Assembly (NCBI GenBank): GCA_938002705.1
Contig: CALLAG010000067.1
Location: 1-18,307 of the forward strand
DNA: 18,307 nt
Origin: an uncultured Saprospiraceae bacterium
GTDB taxonomy: Bacteria > Bacteroidota > Bacteroidia > Chitinophagales > Saprospiraceae
Direction of reading: 5' to 3'
Below the pieces are notes generated by a model. The model was given only the letters and a program-made list of their open reading frames with translations. It was not told the DNA's origin and did no database searches. Shown piece after piece: positions 1 through 7,398 of the stretch. Each line of letters begins with the position of its first letter. The stretch's first letter is position 1. The translations under genes and the position numbers were made by a program.

Positions 1-659
1 AACTGGCTGATTTGGGAGATTATATTGTTCAAAGATTTCTCTTCATCGGACAATAGAGCATTGATGGCTTGTTGATTAAGAAGATTAAGATTAACGATTG
101 CATTAGAGAAGTCAGGATCTTTGAGTTGGTCCTTGTAGTAACTGACAAGCGCTTTAGTATTTCTTGTCTGATCAGAGTCTAATAGTGCAAACTTGCCCTT
201 AAGATCTAATTCTGGAATAATATCAATACGATCACCCTCTACGAGCAAGGTTTTGTTGAGATAGATAGTTAGAGGGTCCAGACCTGAGCTGTTACCATGG
301 AAGAAGTTTTCAGATTCAGCCAAGATGCCTTTGAGCTCAGGCATACTGAGGTTTTTATGAGTATAGAACTGGTCAAATGCAGCTGCGGTAAGAGCTCCAG
401 AGCTCCCAAGGCCATATCCAAGAGGGATTGTAGAGTTGAATACGAGGTTCTTTCGTATAGCGCTGTCTAATTTTTCTTTGTCATATCCCTCTATCGTCTT
501 TAAATAGTCTAAAAACGGCCTTATTTGCTCCGCTGCGCCGTCTTCTGCCCATTGGCCACAATACATGTCACATGGCATAGAAAGGGCCATACCGCCATTT
601 ATAATGGTGTATTCGCCGAACAATAGAACCTTAGCAGAATAGGATTTAGATAAAAGCAC
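1..659 (-). CDS. GHMP kinase, mevalonate kinase-like (partial, 3' end outside window)
   Basis: About 219 residues of a GHMP-superfamily small-molecule kinase are visible; the gene runs off the left edge. Near the N terminus is a GEYTIINGG segment (residues 15-23), resembling the GEH/GEY motif of mevalonate kinases. The ATP-binding glycine-rich loop PLGYGLGSSGAL lies at residues 79-90. A later SGLDPLTIYLN segment is like that in Bacteroidota mevalonate-type kinases. The family phosphorylates mevalonate or a related alcohol in the cytosol; mevalonate is the likely substrate but is inferred. The start chosen is GTG at 659, because an in-frame TAA lies four codons upstream and the first in-frame ATG is residue 24, after the conserved GEY motif. 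The gene is transcribed away from the small membrane gene at 760. Confidence 0.85.
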   Translation of the reverse strand, partial: MLLSKSYSAKVLLFGEYTIINGGMALSMPCDMYCGQWAEDGAAEQIRPFLDYLKTIEGYDKEKLDSAIRKNLVFNSTIPLGYGLGSSGALTAAAFDQFYTHKNLSMPELKGILAESENFFHGNSSGLDPLTIYLNKTLLVEGDRIDIIPELDLKGKFALLDSDQTRNTKALVSYYKDQLKDPDFSNAIVNLNLLNQQAINALLSDEEKSLNNIISQISQ

Positions 660-731
660 TGGTGAACCTTATTTTTTAATAATCATTATATATTCAGTAA
701 GATAACTATTCATTATTAATAGAGTTTGTTC

Positions 732-739
732 TAAATTTG
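732..739 (+). promoter_or_regulatory. Candidate Bacteroidota -7 promoter element
   Basis: TAAATTTG matches the TAnnTTTG -7 consensus of Bacteroidota housekeeping promoters and sits 20 bases before the small gene at 760. No TTG-type -33 box is seen at the usual 17-23 base spacing, so only half of the promoter is supported. Because no such element is seen in the 72 bases before mfd, this site may also drive mfd. Confidence 0.35.
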
Positions 740-759
740 CAATTCAATTTTTATAAGGC

Positions 760-915
760 ATGAATATCGAAAAATCTTCTACAAAAACATATTGGTTATA
801 TTTTATTATCTCCATGATCGCTATGGTTGCTTTTTTGGTGTTACTACCTGAATGGTTCTGGGTGATGCTACCATTTGTAGGTACATCATTCGTATATGCT
901 ATGGATTGGACGTAG
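760..915 (+). CDS. Small two-helix membrane protein, 51 aa, unknown function
   Basis: An ATG-started frame of 51 residues begins with a short polar N terminus (MNIEKSSTKT), followed by a hydrophobic segment at about residues 11-30. A second segment, with a Pro-Glu-Trp-Phe-Trp turn at about 30-34, runs to residue 47. The composition (two predicted membrane segments, Trp-rich turn, charged ends only) is that of a real inner-membrane peptide rather than a random frame. It is preceded by a -7-like element and followed 72 bases later by mfd on the same strand, so the two may be co-transcribed. I do not recognise a named family. The opposite-strand frame covering the same bases is a shadow with no recognisable protein features. 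Confidence 0.6.
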   Translation: MNIEKSSTKTYWLYFIISMIAMVAFLVLLPEWFWVMLPFVGTSFVYAMDWT

Positions 916-940
916 TCCTCAGATAGCACTACCTACGACA

Positions 941-974
941 TAGAGGCAATACTCAATATTGAGATCCGCCTATA
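941..974. promoter_or_regulatory. 34-base dyad in the mfd leader
   Basis: A perfect 12-base palindrome, CTCAATATTGAG (952-963), is flanked by AGGC (944-947) and GCCT (968-971), and further out by TA (941-942) and TA (973-974), all on the same centre of symmetry (957.5). The dyad ends 13 bases before the mfd start codon. It could be an operator for a dimeric regulator or a leader structure; which one is not decidable from sequence. Confidence 0.45.
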
Positions 975-987
975 ATAAAGTTACGTA

Positions 988-3900
988 TTGGATAATCTAA
1001 AAGAACTGCTGGAACGCTATGAGCGATCAGAGCAGTCTCAGTCCATATTACAGGGGCTTAATTCTGATAAGCCTTCTCGCATATTGTTATCAGGAATGAT
1101 AGGCGCTCAGGATTGCTTTGTCTTATCGGCTATATTTAACAAGTCATCACACTCCCATCTCTATATCGCAAGCGACAAAGAAGAGGCAGCATATGTCCAG
1201 AATACTTTGGACAATATCGCAGATACGCAGCAGGTCTTGTTCTTTCCAGACTCATTTAAGCGAGCGGGTTCTTTTGAGGAGCTCGATAATAATAATGTGC
1301 TTATAAGGACGGAGGCGATTAACAAGATTAACTCAGAAGTACATACCAGGGAGATTGTAGTTACTTATCCAGAAGCTTTATTTGAGAAAGTTGTAGACCC
1401 TAAGTACCTCGATGAGCAGAGAATTGTCATCAAAAAGGACGAATCGCTTGATGTCGATACCATCATAGAGTTTCTTGTAGAGTATGGATTTGAAAGAACG
1501 GACTTTGTATATGAGCCGGGACAGTTTTCCATCAGAGGAGGTATCGTAGATATTTTTTCTTTTGGTAATGAATGGCCCTATAGAGTAGAACTATTTGATG
1601 ATGAGGTAGAGAGCATTCGACTATTTAACCCGACGACACAGTTATCATTGAAGAATATCTCGATGGTATCTATTATCCCTAATATCAGTAACAAATTTAC
1701 ACAAGAACAAAAGATCTCCCTCTTTAATGTATTTAAGAGAGAAACATGCGTCTGGATTAAAGATACGGAGATGCTGCTGGAGAGATTTGTCGAGTGTGAG
1801 ACCAAGGCTAAAGCATTTGCAAGACAGGTATCCAATGAAGACGATGCGATTCTCAAAAAATTATTAGACGAGAGGGCATTTATACTTCCTCAACAGATCA
1901 TCGCAGAGATGGAGTCACTAGATATATTACTCCTAAAGTCAAGTGATAAAAACATCAAGGTAGAAAAGGAGATTAAATATAACTCGTCACCACAACCTAC
2001 GTTTAATAAAAACTTCAAGCTACTATTAGAGAATCTTGAATCTAATGATAAGGCTAAAGTTCAGACTTACATATTTACAGAAAATAATAGGCAGATAGAG
2101 CGGTTCTATAGCATCTTCGAAGATCTCGGCGCCAAGGTAGAATTCCATCCAGTAGTAACGTCTATACATTCGGGCTTTATAGATAATGATCTGAAGTCTG
2201 CTGTATATACTGATCATCAGATATTTGCGAGATTCCATAGATATAAACTAAGAAAAGGATTCACTAAGGATCAGGCGATGAGTCTGAGAATGCTTAAGGA
2301 GCTTAAGCCAGGAGACTTTGTCACACACATAGATCACGGTATAGGAAAATATTCGGGCTTAGAGAAAATTACTATAGGAGAAAGATCGCAAGAGTCTATA
2401 AGACTTATTTATCTTAATAATGATGTACTGTATGTAGGTATTACTTCATTACATAAGATATCTAAATATTCTAGCAAAGAAGGACACTCTCCTAAGCTCA
2501 GTAAGATAGGCGGTGATGCATGGAAGAACCTCAAGAATAAGACTAAGAAAAAGATCCGTGATATCGCTAAGGATCTAATAAAATTATATGCTAAGCGAAA
2601 AGCATCTAAAGGACATGCATTCCCAGAGGATGGCTATCTGCAGAACGAATTAGAAGCATCATTTATATATGAAGATACGCCAGATCAGGAAGAGACGACA
2701 ATAGCTGTCAAGCAGGATATGCAGAAAGAATACCCTATGGACAGGTTAGTGTGTGGTGATGTAGGATTCGGTAAGACAGAAATAGCAGTCAGAGCAGCAT
2801 TCAAAGCCATCGTAGGTGGAAAGCAAGTTGCTATACTAGTCCCGACGACGATACTTGCACTGCAGCATTACAAGACATTCAAGGATAGATTAGGAGAGTT
2901 CGGGGTAGATTTAGATTATGTTAATAGATTCAAGACAGCGAAGCAAAAGAAGGAAATATTCCAAAAGTTAGAAGAAGGCAAACTCGACTTAGTTATAGGA
3001 ACGCATTCGATATTAAATAAAAAAATAAAGTTCAAAGATCTCGGATTACTCGTTGTGGATGAAGAGCAGAAATTTGGAGTAGCTGCAAAAGAGAGATTAA
3101 GGAATATAAAAGTCAATGTCGATACACTGACACTGACGGCGACACCTATTCCGAGAACTCTGCAGTTCTCGCTGATGGGTGCCAGAGATCTATCTATCAT
3201 CAGAACGGCACCGCCTAATAGACAACCGATACATACAGAACGTCGGGTGTTTAATATGGAATTAATTAAAGAGTCCATCTATTACGAGTTTACAAGAGGC
3301 GGACAAGTTTTCTTTGTACATAATAGGGTGAAGTCATTGTCAGAGATGGCAGGATTAATACAGAAGATGTGTCCTGATCTGGAAGTCGGTATGGCACATG
3401 GACAGATGGACTCTAAAGTTCTGGAGAAGACGCTTATGGAATTCATAGAAGGAAAGTATGATGTCCTTGTGTGCACTAATATAATAGAGACAGGCCTCGA
3501 TATACCTAACGCTAATACGATGATTATTAATAATGCACATCACTTCGGTATGAGTGATCTGCATCAGCTGAGAGGAAGGGTAGGACGATCTAATAAGAAA
3601 GCCTACTGCTACCTATTCTCACCACCTATATCCACACTAACTTCTGATGCTCGTAAGCGGCTGAAGACATTGGAAGATTTTTCAGAACTAGGTAGTGGAT
3701 TTCATATTGCCATGCGAGACTTGGATCTGCGAGGAGCAGGTAACTTACTGGGTGGAGAGCAGAGTGGCTTCATTACGGATATCGGATATGAGACATATCA
3801 GAAGATATTAGAAGAGACGATGCATGAGCTTAAGGAGAATGAGTTCAAAGAATTATTTAAAGACGATAAGGAGAAAAATAAAGATTACGTCTTTGAAGTA

Positions 3901-4362
3901 GAGATAGATACTGATATAGAAATGCTTATCCCAGATGAGTATATTAACCTCATACAAGAGAGGTTAAATATCTACACTGAGATGGGTAATGTCAATAATG
4001 ATGAACAGTTAGATCAATTAAAGACAAAACTCAAAGACAAATTTGGTCCTATACCATTTCAGGTTGCAGAACTATTTAATGGAATAAGGCTGAGGTGGAT
4101 ATGTAAGCAGATGGGTATAGAGAGGCTATCACTGAAGGCCAATAAGCTGAGGTGTTACTTTGTGAGTAATGCACAATCGAGTTTTTACGAAACGAAATTA
4201 TTCAATAATTTTCTGCAATATGTCTCCACGCAAGGACCAGAATTAGGATTGACATTAAAACAATCTCGAAAGAATCTCATTCTTGTAAAGGATAAAGTAT
4301 ATAACCTCAAGCAAAGCCGAAAACTTCTGGAGAGTATAAGATCAGAAATAGATAAAGTATGA
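988..4362 (+). CDS. mfd: Transcription-repair coupling factor Mfd
   Basis: Mfd recognises RNA polymerase stalled at DNA lesions, pushes it off with a DNA translocase motor and recruits UvrA for nucleotide excision repair. The 1124 residues are near full family length. A UvrB-like module fills about residues 1-330. The RNA polymerase-interacting CarD-like domain starts at about 441 (GDFVTHIDHGIGKYSGLEKI). The motor has Walker A GDVGFGKTE (590-598), DEEQ box (691-694), a TATPIPRTLQ motif, TNIIETGLDIPNA (around 828) and LRGRVGR (around 861). The C-terminal UvrA-masking domain follows the LRGAGNLLGGEQSG segment near 915. The start is TTG at 988: the N terminus (MDNLKELLERY) fits the family, while the first in-frame ATG is residue 37. 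The stop overlaps the next start (ATGA), implying translational coupling. Confidence 0.97.
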   Translation: MDNLKELLERYERSEQSQSILQGLNSDKPSRILLSGMIGAQDCFVLSAIFNKSSHSHLYIASDKEEAAYVQNTLDNIADTQQVLFFPDSFKRAGSFEELDNNNVLIRTEAINKINSEVHTREIVVTYPEALFEKVVDPKYLDEQRIVIKKDESLDVDTIIEFLVEYGFERTDFVYEPGQFSIRGGIVDIFSFGNEWPYRVELFDDEVESIRLFNPTTQLSLKNISMVSIIPNISNKFTQEQKISLFNVFKRETCVWIKDTEMLLERFVECETKAKAFARQVSNEDDAILKKLLDERAFILPQQIIAEMESLDILLLKSSDKNIKVEKEIKYNSSPQPTFNKNFKLLLENLESNDKAKVQTYIFTENNRQIERFYSIFEDLGAKVEFHPVVTSIHSGFIDNDLKSAVYTDHQIFARFHRYKLRKGFTKDQAMSLRMLKELKPGDFVTHIDHGIGKYSGLEKITIGERSQESIRLIYLNNDVLYVGITSLHKISKYSSKEGHSPKLSKIGGDAWKNLKNKTKKKIRDIAKDLIKLYAKRKASKGHAFPEDGYLQNELEASFIYEDTPDQEETTIAVKQDMQKEYPMDRLVCGDVGFGKTEIAVRAAFKAIVGGKQVAILVPTTILALQHYKTFKDRLGEFGVDLDYVNRFKTAKQKKEIFQKLEEGKLDLVIGTHSILNKKIKFKDLGLLVVDEEQKFGVAAKERLRNIKVNVDTLTLTATPIPRTLQFSLMGARDLSIIRTAPPNRQPIHTERRVFNMELIKESIYYEFTRGGQVFFVHNRVKSLSEMAGLIQKMCPDLEVGMAHGQMDSKVLEKTLMEFIEGKYDVLVCTNIIETGLDIPNANTMIINNAHHFGMSDLHQLRGRVGRSNKKAYCYLFSPPISTLTSDARKRLKTLEDFSELGSGFHIAMRDLDLRGAGNLLGGEQSGFITDIGYETYQKILEETMHELKENEFKELFKDDKEKNKDYVFEVEIDTDIEMLIPDEYINLIQERLNIYTEMGNVNNDEQLDQLKTKLKDKFGPIPFQVAELFNGIRLRWICKQMGIERLSLKANKLRCYFVSNAQSSFYETKLFNNFLQYVSTQGPELGLTLKQSRKNLILVKDKVYNLKQSRKLLESIRSEIDKV

Positions 4363-4892
4363 CCTTCGAGAACGATCAAGTGCCTATAAGTGAATTACCT
4401 CGTGTATCGGAGCTGATATTACAAGGACTAGAGAAAGGTTATCTAAGTGTGATGCTGTTGCGCTTATCTATTTTTTCAGCAGCTTTACTTTTAGCATTGG
4501 TTGGACTTTACATTTTTCAACCCATAGAAGGGCTGCCAGGTTTTGCATATGTTGCTTTACTACTCTTAGGCATCTTTTATATTGTATGGAGGTATATTGT
4601 TATTGTAAAAGGATTTGATAATAAAGCATATGCTCTGCGGGACAAAGATATTGTCTATAAGACAGGCTGGTTGTGGAAGTCTATGACAACGACGCCATTC
4701 GCTAGAGTGCAGCATATAAGTATAGAACAAGGACCTATAGAAAGAAAGTGGAACCTTGCCAGATTAAAACTATATACTGCTGGTGGTAGTACAAGTGACC
4801 TGAGTATTCCTGGATTAGAATATAATACAGCACAGGACCTCAAAGAGTTCATAGCACAAAAAACAAGACTAAGTGAGTCAGAAGAAGAGTAG
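4359..4892 (+). CDS. Bacterial PH domain membrane protein, YdbS-like
   Basis: This 177-residue protein has two hydrophobic helices at about residues 28-52 and 57-83, followed by one bPH2 domain (PF03703, formerly DUF304). Characteristic strings are TPFARVQHISIEQGPIER and LKLYTAGGSTSDLSIPGLE, close to the family pattern of 'PF.R.QH..I.QGP.ER' and 'YTAGG..SDL.IPGL'. It lies in the cytoplasmic membrane. In Bacillus subtilis the YdbS-YdbT pair is linked to resistance to the circular bacteriocin amylocyclicin; that role here is only an analogy. The ATG overlaps the mfd stop by four bases, and the end overlaps the YdbT-like gene by 20 bases, so the three genes form a tight operon. Confidence 0.9.
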   Translation: MTFENDQVPISELPRVSELILQGLEKGYLSVMLLRLSIFSAALLLALVGLYIFQPIEGLPGFAYVALLLLGIFYIVWRYIVIVKGFDNKAYALRDKDIVYKTGWLWKSMTTTPFARVQHISIEQGPIERKWNLARLKLYTAGGSTSDLSIPGLEYNTAQDLKEFIAQKTRLSESEEE

Positions 4893-6393
4893 TGATATCG
4901 ATCTTCATGCACCACAGAGACAATCTTATGTTGCTATACTTATAATCATCTATAAGTTAACCCAAGCGACGATACGGCAGTCACTACCTGCTATTATAGT
5001 AATACTCATAGGAGGATCTATGAAGAAGGTCGGCGTCATTGCTATTTTTATAGTAGTGCTGGGAGTTGTACTAAGTATATACAGTATCATATCATTCTAC
5101 AAGTATTATTTCTATATCAAAGATGATAAGCTCGTTGTCCATAAAGGCGTACTTAAGAAGACGGTGCTTGAGATACCGTTCGACAGAATACAATCTATCA
5201 ATAATGAGCAGAATCTCATACATAGAATATTCTCTGTCATAAAGCTGAATGTAGATACAGCAGGCAGTGCCAAGGAGGAAGTACAGCTATATGCTATCAA
5301 GGAAGATGTAGCTGATCACCTCAGAGAATATATACTCAATAATAAAAAAGTAAGTGTAGAATCTAAGGAGATTATAGAAATAGAAACTAGTGACAAACAA
5401 TCAGAAGAAAAAGAAAAAATTTTCAGACTGAGTGTATTACAACTACTTAAGGTGGGTATAACGGCTAATCACCTGAGGTCTTTTGGATTGATACTTTTCT
5501 TTTTCTTTTCTGTATCTGATGACTTAGAAGAGATAGGTCTTGATATATTATCTAAAGCAGAGGAGTATCTTCCTGTAGCCCAAGTAATCCTGCAGAGTGT
5601 ATTCATGATATTTTTTCTTGGAGTTCTTTTTCTTGGAGTTTCATTTATAGTTTCTGTGGTCTCGACGATACTTAAATATTATGGCCTTACTATGTACAGG
5701 ATAGGAGATGGCTTCATAATAGAATCAGGATTGCTCAATAGAAAACAACATGCTGCTAAGGATAGTAAGATTCAGATTTTATCTTGGTCACAAAACCTAC
5801 TTGAGAGAGTAGCAGGTATATATACTGTAATCATGCAGCAGGCGTCAAGTGTAAGTGCCGGCAATATTAAAAACGCAAGAGCGGCAGGATTATCCTATAA
5901 TGATGTAAGCAGCGTCAGTAGATATATTTTTGAAGAAAACTACAGCGAGCTTGCTTCGATCGATTGGAAGCCTATTAATAGTTATTATGCTTATAAATTA
6001 ATAGTGAGATGGACATGGATATTGGTTATCCCTATTCTTGTTTCATTTTTGGATAACAATTACAAACCCTTATTATTTGTAGTTCCGATATACATTATAA
6101 TTATATGGTCATGTATCTTAAGGTACAGAAAGAAGCAGTATGGTCTCTCTGATCATCTTATCGCGGTAAGAGGTGGTGCCTTCGGACATGAGCTATCATT
6201 GATGGAACTACATAAAGTGCAGAATATCAAAATTACTCAGACACCCTTCCAGAGAAGAAGAAAGTTATCAAGTATCTCGATACATACAGCATCTACAACT
6301 TTATATATACCAGAAATATATACCGAAGAATCATTAGCTCTAAAAGACTACTTATTATACAAAGTAGAAAGCAGTGATAAACCTTGGATGTAG
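4873..6393 (+). CDS. Bacterial PH domain membrane protein, YdbT-like, three bPH2 repeats
   Basis: A 506-residue polytopic membrane protein carries three bPH2 (PF03703) modules. The first is at about residues 78-152 (IPFDRIQSINNEQNLIHRIF), the second at about 270-335 (the KIQILSWSQNLLER region) and the third at about 420-490 (ELHKVQNIKITQTPFQRR). Membrane segments lie at about residues 18-45, 50-76, 200-215, 235-268 and 370-415. This is the usual partner of a YdbS-like protein, and the pair probably forms one membrane complex. The start is GTG at 4873, inside the preceding gene (20-base overlap). A near-perfect 15-base tandem duplication encodes FLGVL/FLGVS in one helix. The biochemical function of the family is not settled. 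Confidence 0.9.
   Translation: MSQKKSSDIDLHAPQRQSYVAILIIIYKLTQATIRQSLPAIIVILIGGSMKKVGVIAIFIVVLGVVLSIYSIISFYKYYFYIKDDKLVVHKGVLKKTVLEIPFDRIQSINNEQNLIHRIFSVIKLNVDTAGSAKEEVQLYAIKEDVADHLREYILNNKKVSVESKEIIEIETSDKQSEEKEKIFRLSVLQLLKVGITANHLRSFGLILFFFFSVSDDLEEIGLDILSKAEEYLPVAQVILQSVFMIFFLGVLFLGVSFIVSVVSTILKYYGLTMYRIGDGFIIESGLLNRKQHAAKDSKIQILSWSQNLLERVAGIYTVIMQQASSVSAGNIKNARAAGLSYNDVSSVSRYIFEENYSELASIDWKPINSYYAYKLIVRWTWILVIPILVSFLDNNYKPLLFVVPIYIIIIWSCILRYRKKQYGLSDHLIAVRGGAFGHELSLMELHKVQNIKITQTPFQRRRKLSSISIHTASTTLYIPEIYTEESLALKDYLLYKVESSDKPWM
5612..5641 (+). repeat. 15-base tandem duplication inside the YdbT-like gene
   Basis: TTTTTCTTGGAGTTC (5612-5626) is followed directly by TTTTTCTTGGAGTTT (5627-5641), with one mismatch in the last base. 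The unit is five codons long, so it keeps the frame and lengthens a hydrophobic helix by five residues (FLGVL then FLGVS). Confidence 0.7.
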
Positions 6394-6398
6394 GGTAT

Positions 6399-6430
6399 AA
6401 AAAAACCCCGCTAAAATAAATTAACGGGGC
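6399..6430 (-). terminator. Stem-loop with minus-strand U-tract
   Basis: CCCCG (6406-6410) pairs with CGGGG (6425-6429), with an extra TAA/TTA pairing after a C/A mismatch. Seven A bases (6399-6405) precede the stem on the plus strand, so the U-tract of an intrinsic terminator appears only when read on the minus strand. It begins six bases after the YdbT-like stop, and no minus-strand protein gene lies upstream of it on that strand. It may still act as the end of the plus-strand operon, but without a following T-run there. Confidence 0.5.
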
Positions 6431-6461
6431 GATAGAATATTTAAGGGTGTTAAAGTCAAGA

Positions 6462-6491
6462 CAAACATAAATTTAATTTTATACAATCAAA
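6462..6491 (-). promoter_or_regulatory. Candidate minus-strand Bacteroidota promoter
   Basis: Read on the minus strand, TTTG (6488-6491) is followed after 18 bases by TATGTTTG (6462-6469), which matches the TTTG-N17-23-TAnnTTTG pattern. Transcription would start near 6457 and meet the U-tract stem-loop at 6430-6399 within about 30 bases. The region is A+T-rich, so chance matches are possible. Confidence 0.35.
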
Positions 6492-6511
6492 AGCTTAAAG
6501 CACCTTTTGTG

Positions 6512-6534
6512 ACAATTATTTTACACTTAATTGT
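6512..6534. repeat. 7-base inverted repeat upstream of the DUF4834-like gene
   Basis: ACAATTA (6512-6518) and TAATTGT (6528-6534) are perfect inverted copies separated by nine bases, 31 bases before the start of the next operon. The A+T-rich composition makes this weak evidence for an operator. Confidence 0.3.
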
Positions 6535-6564
6535 GTTAAAATTGCACTCACAAATACTATTACC

Positions 6565-6705
6565 TTGAAATACCTCTTTGTACTCGGCTTATTATATCTT
6601 GCTTATAGAACATTTAGGCCTCAGAATACGCTCAATACTAATATAAAAGATGAAATACAGGAGAGTGATGAAGATGCATATACTGATTACGAAGAGATAG
6701 AATAG
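6565..6705 (+). CDS. Small DUF4834-like membrane protein, 46 aa
   Basis: The frame starts at TTG and encodes MKYLFVLGLLYLAYRTFRP, one membrane helix followed by a positively charged end. A polar, acidic tail then ends in TDYEEIE. A short N-terminal helix plus a C-terminal 'Y.DYEEI/V' ending is the pattern of Bacteroidota DUF4834 (PF16118) proteins. Here the middle is much shorter than in typical members of about 90 residues. It would sit in the inner membrane with the acidic tail in the cytosol. The stop is three bases before the pseudouridine synthase start, so it looks like the first gene of that operon. Function is unknown, and family assignment rests on pattern only. Confidence 0.6.
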   Translation: MKYLFVLGLLYLAYRTFRPQNTLNTNIKDEIQESDEDAYTDYEEIE

Positions 6706-6708
6706 ATC

Positions 6709-7398
6709 ATGAAGCCAAGCATACCTAAAATAGCCGTAATAGCTAACGAGAAAAACTATGTCGTAGTAGCTAAACCACCAGGAATGCTATCACAGGTAGA
6801 TCAGTCACTCGATGAGAATAATGTACAACAGATAGTAGAGGGTAGAAATAAGAAGAAATTACACTTACTTACTCGTCTGGATAGACCAGTAGGAGGTATA
6901 TTAATTCTATCTAAGAAGAAGGATTTTACAATTCACTATACTTCTCTGCAAGATAAAGGCCTAGTTGCTAAAGAGTATCATGCCATAGTAGAGGGGCAGT
7001 GGCCAGAAGATTCTACAACATTAGAACATTACCTATATCATGACCAGAAGTATAAGAAAGCTAGAGTTATGGATAAGGAGAATAACGGATACAACAAGAC
7101 CGTTCTTCACGTAAAATGCCTCAAAAAATTAGAAAATTATTCTGTACTATCTGTACTTATAGAACGAGGTAGATTTCATCAGATAAGAGCACAACTGGCT
7201 CATGCAGGATTTCCCGTCAAGGGGGATGTGAAGTATGGAGCTAGAAGAGGCAATAAAGATAGAAGCATACACCTGCATGCATCTAAGATTACTTTCTCTA
7301 ATGAGAAAGGTGAGATATTAAATTATACTGTTGACTTACCGACCAGTGATAACCTCTGGTCCATAGCAGCAGAAAATATAAATAAAGACAATGGATAA
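6709..7398 (+). CDS. RluA-family RNA pseudouridine synthase
   Basis: Pseudouridine synthases isomerise uridine in rRNA or tRNA. This 229-residue protein contains only the catalytic domain, with no S4 RNA-binding domain. Family motifs in order are: VVVAKPPGMLS (residues 18-28); the catalytic TRLDRPVGGILILSK block with Asp58; and GRFHQIRAQLAHAGFPVKGD, the conserved C-terminal motif, followed by KYGAR. The Thr and Val in the catalytic block, in place of the common His and Ser/Thr, fall within the divergence of this group. The exact RNA target (for example RluC/RluD-type or TruC-type) cannot be told from sequence. It starts at ATG three bases after the DUF4834-like stop and overlaps the thiL start by eight bases, so the three genes are probably one operon. 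Confidence 0.9.
   Translation: MKPSIPKIAVIANEKNYVVVAKPPGMLSQVDQSLDENNVQQIVEGRNKKKLHLLTRLDRPVGGILILSKKKDFTIHYTSLQDKGLVAKEYHAIVEGQWPEDSTTLEHYLYHDQKYKKARVMDKENNGYNKTVLHVKCLKKLENYSVLSVLIERGRFHQIRAQLAHAGFPVKGDVKYGARRGNKDRSIHLHASKITFSNEKGEILNYTVDLPTSDNLWSIAAENINKDNG

Noticed and set aside
744..929. Minus-strand open frame of 61 codons
   Set aside because: It is the complement of the plus-strand membrane gene at 760-915 and lacks a recognisable protein pattern.
2916..3278. Minus-strand open frame of 120 codons inside mfd
   Set aside because: It is opposite the conserved helicase motor of mfd; codon shadowing explains its length.
6882..6926. Altered catalytic block (TRLDRPVGG) of the pseudouridine synthase as a sign of inactivity
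   Set aside because: The catalytic Asp and adjacent Arg are intact, and Thr-for-His and similar changes are common in Bacteroidota members of this family.
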